This document shows positions 54,493 to 64,000 of a DNA stretch of 64,000 bases, piece by piece (the stretch's first letter is position 1; every line of letters begins with the position of its first letter). The stretch comes from Siphlonurus alternatus. Its lineage: Eukaryota; Arthropoda; Insecta; Ephemeroptera; Siphlonuridae. The stretch spans positions 24,692,229 through 24,756,228 of the forward strand of contig OX463780.1 in the NCBI GenBank assembly GCA_949825025.1. The letters are read 5' to 3'. The translations under genes were made by a program, and so were the position numbers. The notes beneath the pieces are model-generated. The model saw nothing but the letters and a program-made list of their open reading frames with translations. It was not told the DNA's origin and made no database searches.

Positions 54493-56863
54493 CTACTCCC
54501 ATTCTTTCATTATTCTATCAAAGTCTTCTTCTTCAATAAATGGTTTGTCAATTGACCTGGAAAAAAATACATGATTTTATCAAACAACGGCCAATATTGA
54601 TAAAAATTTTCACAAAATTTTAAATTTACTCTTCTTTAAAAATAATATATACATCAATTTTGTGTATTTTTTTTTTATAACCATCTGAAATCTAAATTAA
54701 CAGCGAGCTTACCTGATCATGCTCTCGCCACAGTAAAGGCACTCTCCTGCCACAACACCATCCAGCTCGGAGCGGACTTGCTCACGTGCAGATATAGCAG
54801 ACGAGCCGAGAGACGCAGTATCTTCCTTTACTGTCATGCTCGCCAGCTGCCGCTGTATACAAAACTCACATGAAACATCTAGCTTGCGTGCAGATAATTT
54901 ATGCACATTTCTTTACTGAATAGCCATTAAGCTATCTATGTCCATCTATGTATTAGTCAGAGCATTTTCCCAACACAACAGTTTTACTATGCCAAATGGA
55001 GTAGAGCTGTTACCTGCAAGTCCTTAAGTCGCGCGAGTTGTGTTGGGGAGAGAAAAGGCGTGACCTGGGCTTGTAGACAGTCCATGTGGAAGCGGTGTGT
55101 ACAAGGAAACAGGAAAAATGCCCTGGCCAGCAGCTGTTGGCTACACAGGCTGCACTTGTCCTTGCTCGACACGAATGCATACCTGCCACAAAATACAACA
55201 ATTAGCTCTCCAGTCCATTGTAACACCAATAGCTGGCACTAACCTGTTCCTGAAAGCTTGGATCTCTTCACGAATTACTTCTGCAGACTTTGTAGCCTCT
55301 TCCATTTCTTCTTTGAGATCCTGAATATGTTGATTATATTCCTGCAATATAGTAACTTTTATTAACATTTTGTTTACATTACTTCAATAGATAAAACTCT
55401 GAAAAAAATAATTTCATCAAATGTAGTACCATTTTAATTTAAAGTTGGGAATAATAAGAGATATCATTTCAATGTAAAAATATACATTTTTATTTTTAAA
55501 ACAATGTTGCATAAATTAGGTCTGTTCATAAACTCTGCTCGGAGTACGCAGAGTAATCCACCTGCTGCACCAGCTACACCAGTGGAGTAGGGAGTGAAGT
55601 GCAAATGACATAATAATTTTTGTTCATAAACTTGCTCAGAGTTCTCCGAGCAGGGTTTACGAACAAGCCTTTCAGGTTCATTATTTCTTATTATTATAAT
55701 TATATAGTCTTGGTCTAAAGACTAGAAAATTTTGTAAAGGCAGCAATTCTACTGTATACTCATTTTTAACTAACAGTTACTATGTTCACATAGTTACCTG
55801 CAAAGAGTTGCAGATGGCATCCTTAAAGTGGTCTATTGTGACGAAGTCTGAGAAGAAGGGTAGGATGTCCTCAATCTTGATAAGGTCACACTGCTGCAGA
55901 AACTCCATGGCCTGTTGGATGTCATCCTTTTCCTCCACCACATGCTGGGCTGCACATACAAGACAGTCAGGGTACTGTAGAGAGATCCATCTCTGCTTTT
56001 TTGTCAGGGACACAAACATGTACAGTATACAGTAAAAACTTGTTATTATACAACTTTTTGTTAGGTAAAACTCTATTTTGAGTAAAGGAGATTGCCATCC
56101 CATCAAAAATAATTAGCAATGCGTGGTATAGGAACCACTCAAAATAAGGTTATACTCGATACAAGGTAGACCTAATATCCTGGGTCCGAAGTAATAACAA
56201 TTTTTTTACTGTTTATATATTATACTGTATATGTATTTTTAACATATTCCTGTATGTTGTTGCTTGTTGGGTTGAAAAAAATTTATAAGAATACCGAATG
56301 AGTCCGGAATGACTTACAAGATATTATTAATAATGCAATTTGGCTTCATACTGTACAATAATTCGTTTTTTTAATTAAACCCCTTTTTAACTAGCATATC
56401 TACATTTATTACTGTGTTACAATATTTCAATACAAGCAAATGCACAAATTTAAAAATAATAATAGTAATATCCTTGACGCCATTTTACCCTTTTTGGTGT
56501 GGCCAGGTATTTAAACTTGTGTGTAAGAGATATCTTGCTACCAGGCTTCCAGAACCCTTTCCTGCACTCTTCTGAGCTCCTACCAGATTTGTGCAGCCTG
56601 CAGTGGCAGTGCAAGACTGCAGGGCAGCAGAGTATAGACAGCCGTAAGCTGCCTTCTTCCTACCAACTCCATCAATTAGTAATCAGTCACACCCTTCCCA
56701 AGTCACGAAAAGTCTGCCGGATTCGGGAATTGAACCAGGGACCTCTCGGAGTATCATTTTCTATTTTATCTCCCCTCCCCCCTATCAAAATCTTTAGTTA
56801 CCTTCATTTAAAAGTCTAAAAAAAAAAAGAAAAAAGTTAAATATGACATTGATATATATTATA

Positions 56864-56936
<73 letters not shown>

Positions 56937-57642
56937 ATTGTGGAGAAATTTCAGCTCCTCTTTTGAGTGCCACTCACCAATCTTGAGCCACAGCTTCTTA
57001 CGTAGCTCTGAGTCATTCTGTGGCTGCATGGCAGTCTGCTTGGCCAGGTCAACACTGACAAGCAGTGCCAGGTCCACTGCAGCCTCCCACAGCCCTAGCA
57101 GGGCAGAAAGCTGCACACACGCCTCCGTTAGGTTGCGCTCGCGGCACAGTCGCAGAGCGTAGTGCACGTCATAGTTCACCATCGAGATGTCTTGACCTGT
57201 AACAAGATATTTGGGTCAGACTTGCGAATATAAATATCAACTAACAAAGAGCTATGAATTTGGGGTAAACATGGGTAAGCCACAAAAAATAATAGTGAAA
57301 TTTAACAAAGAATTGATTGTTCGAAACAACCTCTGCATTTTTTTTTTTTCATTGCAAGTATCAATTGCTATAACATAACACTAACATAGTGAAAACAGTG
57401 GTGGGTAGGGGACAAAATACACAGTAGTTAGTTACCTTGTGAGGCAAGGTACTGCATGAGCTTATCAGGATTGAGCCTGGCATAGAGTGCCAGCAGATAG
57501 TTGTGTATGGCTTGGTCCTGACAGCCGAGCTTGTGTATGCAGAACTCAAGGTACCTCACTGCCTCTCCAGCCTGTACCAAACATGGAATACATTTTTGAG
57601 ATAGTAGAAAACACTTAAAAATTGTTTTATTTCTTCTCCTGA

Positions 57643-57685
<43 letters not shown>

Positions 57686-60600
57686 CATTACAGAATTTAT
57701 GTAAAATTTGATCTAACTTAATTCTGAAAATTATAATGAATTCTTATTCAAATGAATTTGTAGGCAAGAACATGCACATTAAAAATGGGCAATGTAGCTA
57801 TTTAGAGCACTAAATTTCAATTCCTGGCTCATTATAGTTGCTGTGATGTTTGCTATACCTGGATGTCACTCTCTCCCTGATCGCACATAACAAGGGCAGG
57901 GATAAGGCGTGATGGAGCCAGACCACGTCCCTGATCAATCATGGCTTGTACCGTCTGCTTGGGCACGGCCTGCATCAGAGCTGGTGCAAACTGGTAGAAG
58001 AGCTCCTTGCGACCCTGCTTCTTCAGAATGTCTAGAGCTGCAATTATCAAGTAGAAAAATCAAAACTATGTAATACACACAGTATGTTCTTCTTAAGTCA
58101 CCAGACTTCTTCCATCTTGAAATTTTAATTTAAAAACCCTATTTCATTTTATAATGTTCATTTATGTGGAGTATTATACATTATACTCTACAGTGTTATA
58201 GTCTAAAAGAGTGTAAGATTCCATTCAAACTAAATCTTACGCCTAATGAGCAATTAGAATCGAAAAATTTTATTGGCTTAATCGAAAGAAGGGGTAAAAA
58301 TATGACGTTGTGAATTGTTTCAGATTTTTTTGTGACCTATAACTAATTTTAATTTATTAAGTTGCATTATTTTGAGAGTGCCGCCTCTCGTGACGCCTCT
58401 GACGTCACACCATTCTTATACTTTTGCACTATAGATGAGAACATGCAGGTATGAAAATCAAAATGGCTGGCGCCACGTTTGAAATTCCCCGCCTCAAATT
58501 TTTGAATTTTTAATGTGGGTTACGTTTGATCAATTTTAGCTTTATTTTGTTCGCATACCACTGAAAAATATGGTTGAAACATGATTTAAAACTTCTATCG
58601 TGCTCTAATATTGTTTAATACGTATAAAGTAGAAAATTATGAGAGACTAACTTCTTACATGCTAATTTGCTTTCTTCCTTTAAATAAAATAATTTACTAT
58701 GTGCTGGTGTGGTAGTGGGTTAGCCCAGTGGTTAGCGCATCAGACTTCAAATTTCGAAGATGCGGGTTCAATTCTTTATTCCGGCGAGTTTTTATAAATA
58801 CATTTTTTCTTTAATTTTAATATATTTAATAATTCTAAATTTATAAAATGTGATTAAAATATGGTTTACATCTACTATCGGTCGTAATCGAATACTTTTT
58901 AATAGTAAAGAGAGTGAATAATCTTAATAAAAAATTACTTCACTTTTTTACGTTTAAATAAAACATTTTTCTCACCGTGGCTCAGAGCTTGGTGTGGCAC
59001 AGTGGCGAAGACGCAAAGCTCGTATTCTTGTGGTGGAGAGTTCGATTCTCCATGCTGAAGGATTTTTTAAACTCGACACTTTTCTTTCCTTTAATTTAGT
59101 TTAATTTAATTAAAGAAAATTTCTCCGCCACTGTGCCACACTAATTAAGCTTTGAGCCACGGTAAGAAAAATGTTTTATTTAAACGTAAAAAAGTGTAGT
59201 AATTTTTTATTAATATTATTCACTCTCTTTACTATTAAAAAGTATTCGATTACGATCGATAGTAATTGTAAACCATATTTTAACCACATTTTATAAATTT
59301 AGAATTATTAAATATATTAAAATTAAAGAAAAAAATGTATTTATAAAAACTCGCCGGAATAAAGAATTGAACCCGCATCTTCGAAATTTGAAGTCTGATG
59401 CGCTAACCACTGGGCTAACCCACTACCACACCAGCACTTACAAGTTAGTAAATTATTTTATTTACAGGAAGAAAGAAAATTAGCATGTAAGAAGTTAGTC
59501 TCTCATAATTTTCTACTTTATACGTATTAAACAATATTAGAGCACGATAGAAGTTTTAAATCATGTTTCAACCATATTTTTCAGTGGTATGCGAACAAAA
59601 TAAAGCTAAAATTGATCAAACGTAACCCACATTAAAAATTCAAAAATTTGAGGCGGGGAATTTCAAACGTGGCGCCAGCCATTTTGATTTTCATACCTGC
59701 ATGTTCTCATCTATAGTGTAAAAGTACAAGAATGGTGTGACGTCAGAGGCGGCACGAGAGGCGGCACTCTCAAAATAATGCAACTTAATTAATTAAAATT
59801 AGTTATAGGTCACAAAAAAATCTGAAACAATTCACAACGTCATATTTTTACCCCTTCTTTCGATTAAGCCAATATAATTTTTCAATTCAAATTGCTCATT
59901 GTGGCTACCTCTCTGTAATTTAGATTTAAGATTATTTTAACAAAATTGGACAGTTCCAATTTAAAGAAAATAAATAATAAGGTGCTGAAATTGTGAATCA
60001 ATATTTACCTTCTAAATGATTATTTTTTTGAATATGATGAGCAATTACTCTTTCATAATCCTTATTTAAAAGAGTAAAACTATTGAGGTTGTCTTTATCA
60101 CCATGACTTGCCATCAGATTATAGATTGTTCCACAGTTATTCCGTACACATTCCTAGAGAACAGAGAACAGATTAAGTTTTTTACATACACACTTCACAC
60201 AAAGTTAGTAATACCTGTACTAACTTCTGCTGCATGAAGTCATCAAACTGATGCTGCAGGTCAGAGTACTCAGGCGTCTTGCCTCGGCCAGCATCCCTCA
60301 TCTGACCCAGCTGGTTCAAGAACAGCTCAATCACCCACACAACAATCATTGTGATCTGAGTCTTGTCTTGGGGCTTCAGCTTTTCCAGTTTCTAGTACAT
60401 CAAAGTAAATTTATAAAACAGTTGTTTCATAAATAAAAGTAAAAAACTTACTCTACAAAGAAAGGTCTTCAATGCATCAATTTGCCAAATTTGTAAAAAT
60501 TTTAACGCTATTTCTTCAAATGATGATTGAGTTTCAGCATATGTTTCTGCACTTTCTTGGAACCTAGGTATAAAAATAAACAGATTATACTGTGTATATA

Positions 60601-63556
60601 AGAGCATTATTATATACATATTGTACAGTCAATGCCAAATATAATGCAAAAATCTCGGGGGAAGCAACTCAATGCTTGTCAAAGCCAGGGCCATCACGAT
60701 GATGAAATGATGAGTTACCTGTCACTCATGACGAGGGTTGACAGCGTGGCGACCTTTGTTACTGGTATTGAATTAATTTACTTAATTTCCCTTTTATTTC
60801 TTGCATTGTTCCCTAAAAAGCACAGAAAAAGTGGTGTAAAGTAACTCATAAACAACACAAAGGTCGCCGCACTATCAACCCTAATCATAAGTCACATGCA
60901 ACTATCATCGTTATTGCCCTGGCTTTTAAAAGCATCGAGTTCCTTCCCCGAGATTTTCGCATTAGATTTGGAGTTGAGTGTACAAAAAATTTGCAATATA
61001 TGGCAAAAAAATATTCATGTGTAATAATATCTTGTAATATTATGTTCCCTAATTGATCAACAATATTATATTATTATATGTATTACTACAGTATATAACA
61101 TATTGTATAGGTCAATAATTATTGTATTTCATGAACTTTAACTATGTGTCTAATTTTTATATGCAACACAAAATATCTTGAAATTTCTAAAAGAAGCATG
61201 AAACATCAAACATAAAATGAAGAAGCAGTGACACTTTTGATTTAGTCCGTTTTGACGCTATGCCATCAATATATTATTGTATTTTATTGTATATTGCATA
61301 TTGCCCATGATAGATACTAAAATAAAAATGCATAAGACTACAATTTCATTTAATTAAAACAATGGGTTGGCTGGTCCGTAGTGAGCTTAATTATTAAACA
61401 TATAAAATTTATTAATTATAAATTATTTAAAGCATAATATAAAACGTAAATTCATGACACATCACATTTTCTCCAAAATACTCCTCCTCTGCATCTTACA
61501 AAACCAATAGGATTTCTAACCATGCACTTACTTTTCCTTGTGGAAGAGGGTGTCTGCCTTGCGGATGAGCAACTGGTCTCTGTGTGCCAGGTTATCTCTG
61601 CACAGCTCATGTGCCTTCTCGAAATCCCCCTTCTCCATGTAAACGCGCCACATGTTACGCTCTTCCTGTGTCACCTTGTACTTGAATATGGAGCGTTCAG
61701 AGTACACCCAGATCGTACTTCGTACCACGTCCTTGGCTATGCCTATCAGTTTGCCAGTGATCTAGTCATAGAAAAATGTTTTAAACAGGCAAGCTCAAGT
61801 ACTCCAGTACGATCGAGCACCTTAGCTTAGCTTTGGAAATCAATTTTTGATCAGTCAGGTATGTAATTTCTGCAGCTAAGTTAAGTATAGACTATACTGT
61901 ATATAAGAATTATAAACTCTAGCTACATATTCTATTAACTTAAAAATGACAAATATAAATACAGTTTATAATATCTGTTGCAGTTTAAATTACTCACCTC
62001 TGCTGAAAATATGTCCTGGAAGACTGTCTCTTCATTGAGCAGACAGATGGCTGTGAGACGGTCAGCATAGAGTAGGAGGGCATGATACTTTGTCAATACA
62101 AAAGACAAAGGCACTGGAGGTGAGGGAGCCTCGTCTTGAGATGGATATTTGAGCATCCTGCTTTGAGCCACTACACTGTCCTGTCCTGGTGGACTTGTTG
62201 TGTCAACCTGCGTTGTCATCATAATAAGCATAATGCATAAATCAAGAGGTTAAAGATTTAAACTTACATTTCCGTGATAAATCCCAGATGCAATCAACCA
62301 ACCAAATGTATTAGGGGGTCCTTTCGGAGTTTGATAGTAAAATTGAAGTTTAGAATACTTCAAGTTACTAGGGATCTCCAGGAAACCTTCTGTAACAAGA
62401 GTAAAAATCAACGAGAGTATAAAAAATACAATTATAAAAATCAGATTTTTATCATACTGACCAGGAATACTAGAGTTAAGGTAGCTGTTGAAAATGTGTT
62501 GCAACATTGGTTTGTCGTCAGCTCCACTGACATTACCAACAAACTGGTACAGTCGGTTGTGTGTTGTCACTAACACAAAGTATCGCTCTGAGCGAGCTGA
62601 GCTGCGATGGAACTCAATGCCTTGAATGGGCATATGGCTGCCTTTTCCAATGTCAAACACCTATAAAAAGAGTTACTTTATCAGAAAAGGTAAATATGAA
62701 TATGTTGTTTGAAATGTTTTTGTTAGTTTTGAAACAAAGTAATTAAAAACAATTCTGTACCATGTGGTATTGGCGTTAACGGGGAGTAGGGAAGGGGGGT
62801 TCTATTATTTTTTTCCTCCCTCCTGATCATAATAAGGGGAAATACATAGGCTTTGGGTGCCACCTTTATCCCACCCCTTTCTTTTGCTCCCAACTTCCTG
62901 AAGCTAGAGAACTCCCTTCTAAATTTCTTTCCTGGCTACACCTCTGCTGTGTGGCAATATACTTACATCTCTCCAGCACTTTTCCCAACTTGACTGAAAT
63001 ATTCTATCTGTATCCGCAAGAAATTCACTCTCAAATATTAGTCCTTTGGATGACCCTAGCAGGATGGATCCAGTGCTGGTTTCGGAATCATTGTTATGAT
63101 TCCAGCCAACAGCAGTGACCTCATGTCCCCTGGCTCTGCTGCTTGACTTGAACTTTGTGGTGCGGCAGGAGAGATACAGTAACTCTGACTGTACAACTCC
63201 GTCTCTTGATGCAAGACTGACCAGTGCATGGTAGCCATGAGGATCCAAGAAGAGACCCACTATCTTCATTGGACTAACCATGGGCTTTCCAAGGTCCAGC
63301 TCTAAATTAATTCAACAAGAAACGAGTGTTGAGTACAGTACAGTTTTTTCTATAAATTGCCAAAAATGTTACCTTCAATTTTATCTTGTTGTCTTAAATC
63401 CACGCGTAGCACTGTGTTACTAGCCATCGCAATCAACATAACATCATTTGACACAACAAGTTTTGTTACAGCATTTCGCAGTGGAATGTTGATTTTTAGC
63501 TTGCTAAACATTGGAGGTTCTTCTTCTAGCTTCATATGAATGAAACCAGTTGTACT
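54493..63556 (-). CDS. VPS18: Vacuolar protein sorting protein 18 (HOPS/CORVET core), 5' partial
   Basis: Core subunit of the HOPS and CORVET tethering complexes, acting at endosomes and lysosomes. Exons, 5' to 3': 63556-63373, 63301-62967, 62660-62462, 62389-62268, 62207-61998, 61761-61532, 60563-60452, 60391-60215, 60153-60009, 58037-57859, 57571-57436, 57196-56978, 55949-55798, 55341-55244, 55182-55014, 54852-54713, 54556-54493. They sum to 957 codons including stop (human 973 residues), all in phase. Only about 50 N-terminal residues are missing, on an exon beyond the LINE at 63600 or off the window. The N-terminal third is the Pep3/Vps18 beta-propeller (ILLGSSKGLIFESEF, GIEFHRSSARSERYFVL). 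Helical solenoid follows (FEEIALKFLQIWQIDALKTF, EAVRYLEFCIHKLG, DVHYALRLC, DFVTIDHFKDAICNSL). The C-terminus has a RING-H2: CSLC, CTHRFHMDC and ECLYCG. Confidence 0.95.
55518..55680. repeat. Short MITE in a VPS18 intron
   Basis: GTCTGTTCATAAACTCTGCT on the left and GAGCAGGGTTTACGAACA on the right form imperfect inverted termini of about 28 bp, around a GC-richer centre. Confidence 0.65.
56463..56751 (-). mobile_element. tRNA-derived SINE, copy 2 (5'-truncated), in a VPS18 intron
   Basis: Retains the B-box region GGTTCAATTCCCG and the body GACTTGGGAAGGGTGTGACT, but lacks the A-box end. The 3' end has an ATT-type tail. Same orientation as VPS18. Confidence 0.75.
56866..56934. repeat. (TA)n microsatellite
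   Basis: About 33 TA units, about 44 bp from the splice donor of the VPS18 exon at 56978. Confidence 0.95.
57647..57683. repeat. Long T homopolymer
   Basis: A run of about 37 T in a VPS18 intron (A-run on the transcript strand). It could be the tail of a retroposed copy, but no body is recognisable next to it. Confidence 0.8.
58711..58788 (+). other. tRNA-like sequence in the left arm of the palindrome
   Basis: TTAGCCCAGTGGTTAGCGC is a good A box, and GCGGGTTCAATTC, 43 bp further on, fits a B box. An anticodon-like arm can be drawn but its stem has mismatches and the acceptor stem does not pair well, so a working tRNA is unlikely. It could still attract RNA polymerase III. Confidence 0.55.
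58989..59056 (+). other. tRNA-like sequence at the centre of the palindrome
   Basis: TGGCACAGTGGCGAAGACGC resembles an A box and GAGTTCGATTCTCC a B box with a pairing T stem. The mirrored arm (59105-59160) keeps only the A-box half. It differs from the outer tRNA-like sequences. Confidence 0.5.
59350..59437 (-). other. tRNA-like sequence in the right arm of the palindrome
   Basis: The inverted copy of the segment at 58711-58788, with the same A and B boxes on the minus strand. The two copies would be transcribed towards each other. Confidence 0.55.
60635..60971. repeat. Palindromic MITE in a VPS18 intron
   Basis: CCAAATATAATGCAAAAATC on the left mirrors GATTTTCGCATTAGATTTGG on the right. 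The arms of about 150 bp continue through GCCAGGGC/GCCCTGGC and AAAGGTCGCC/GGCGACCTTT. No coding capacity. Confidence 0.8.
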
Positions 63557-63589
63557 CTGAATAACATACATGGTACACAGCAAATAAAA

Positions 63590-64000
63590 ATAATGTTGAT
63601 AATAAGGGGCATTCACACACAAGGAGAATGAGCAAAATAACGAGCAGGAGGAAGGTACAGCAAATAGTAGACATAAGATATTCAGGGTCAGATATAAAGA
63701 TGTTAGAAGAGCAATAGTGTCCCTGAAAAAAGGAAAGTCCCCGGGACCGGACAGAATTACAGCATCGTTCCTAAAATTGTGTATTGACAAGCATTGTAAG
63801 TACCAAATGCTCATTTTTGAGACAGTAATGAAACAAGGTAAAATGCCAGATGGGTGGAGAGAGGCGTGGGTTATTCCAATTTATAAGGGAGGAGCAAAAA
63901 GTGAAGTTAAAAACTACAGACCAGTAAGCCTTACATTAGTAGTTTCAAAAGTAATGAAGAAGATAGTAGTTAAGTACATGAGACTTAAGCTAGAAAGGAA
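63590..64000 (+). mobile_element. LINE reverse transcriptase, open frame running off the window
   Basis: One plus-strand frame is open from about 63600 to the last base (over 130 codons). It has the N-terminal blocks of non-LTR reverse transcriptase in order: KKGKSPGPDRI, then GKMPDGWREAWVIPIYKGG and KNYRPVSLTLVVSKVMKKIV. The catalytic FADD box would lie beyond the window. It is antisense to VPS18 and sits just upstream of the first visible VPS18 exon, so within an intron if VPS18 continues. The lack of stops suggests a young copy. The element at 46320 carries the FADD part of a similar protein but is broken. Confidence 0.85.

Larger units (their letters stand above)
58245..59901. repeat. 1.66-kb near-perfect palindrome in a VPS18 intron
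   Basis: ATGAGCAATT at the left mirrors AATTGCTCAT at the right, and inverted identity continues with few mismatches to a centre near 59080. Each arm has a TGACGTCA (about 58387 and 59737) and a tRNA-like segment. A further tRNA-like segment lies at the centre. No protein-coding frame. It fills the intron between the exons at 58037 and 60153. The size and symmetry exceed the other MITEs here. Confidence 0.9.

Noticed and set aside
58711..58788. Functional tRNA gene
   Set aside because: A and B boxes are good but the acceptor and anticodon stems pair poorly, and the segment is part of a repeat palindrome.

Overview
This is an AT-rich animal nuclear genome window. It holds spliced genes with GT-AG introns, long (TA)n arrays and very many transposable-element remnants. 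There are four recognisable conserved eukaryotic genes, and no bacterial, organellar, CRISPR or operon signal. One gene is CCDC40, part of the motile-cilium ruler, and another is the Integrator subunit INTS13, so the source is a ciliated metazoan or close relative. I cannot fix the taxon from the sequence alone. A sponge or another invertebrate would fit the compact genes and heavy MITE load.

Layout. Positions 1-25,200 contain one unidentified terminal exon (3266-3482) and otherwise a landscape of palindromic MITEs, LINE tails, microsatellites, a 5S-derived SINE and a 5.0-kb hAT-like element (18361-23334) with other elements nested inside it. Positions 25,299-29,772 (minus) hold INTS13, complete in 11 exons (682 aa). 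Positions 30,314-37,926 (plus) hold CCDC40, complete in 13 exons (988 aa). These two genes are head to head, 541 bp apart, with a perfect CRE-type site between them. Positions 38,469-42,184 hold a 3.7-kb transposon with about 630-bp inverted termini and a broken cysteine-rich gene. Positions 42,369-46,083 (minus) hold YARS2, mitochondrial tyrosyl-tRNA synthetase, with eight internal exons visible and both terminal exons unresolved. Positions 46,320-54,218 are a second element cluster: LINE pieces, a hAT-like element inside a TA array, a mariner remnant, a hAT-like MITE, a 5S-derived SINE and a tRNA-derived SINE. Positions 54,493-63,556 (minus) hold VPS18, 17 exons and 956 codons, missing only its N-terminal exon or exons. 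Its introns carry a 1.66-kb near-perfect palindrome with embedded tRNA-like sequences. The window ends inside an open LINE reverse transcriptase (plus strand) that lies in or next to a VPS18 5' intron.

The genes act in unrelated housekeeping and ciliary roles: Integrator, axoneme, mitochondrial translation and endolysosomal tethering. The striking part is the repeats. Several palindromic families share TTAA target sites, one copy is inserted into the TTAA at the centre of its own relative, and many otherwise different families carry the same TGACGTCA palindrome that sits in the INTS13/CCDC40 promoter. Exon boundaries were read by eye from splice signals and reading-frame continuity. Summed coding lengths of INTS13, CCDC40 and VPS18 are exact multiples of three, which supports them, but single-base errors in individual coordinates are possible.
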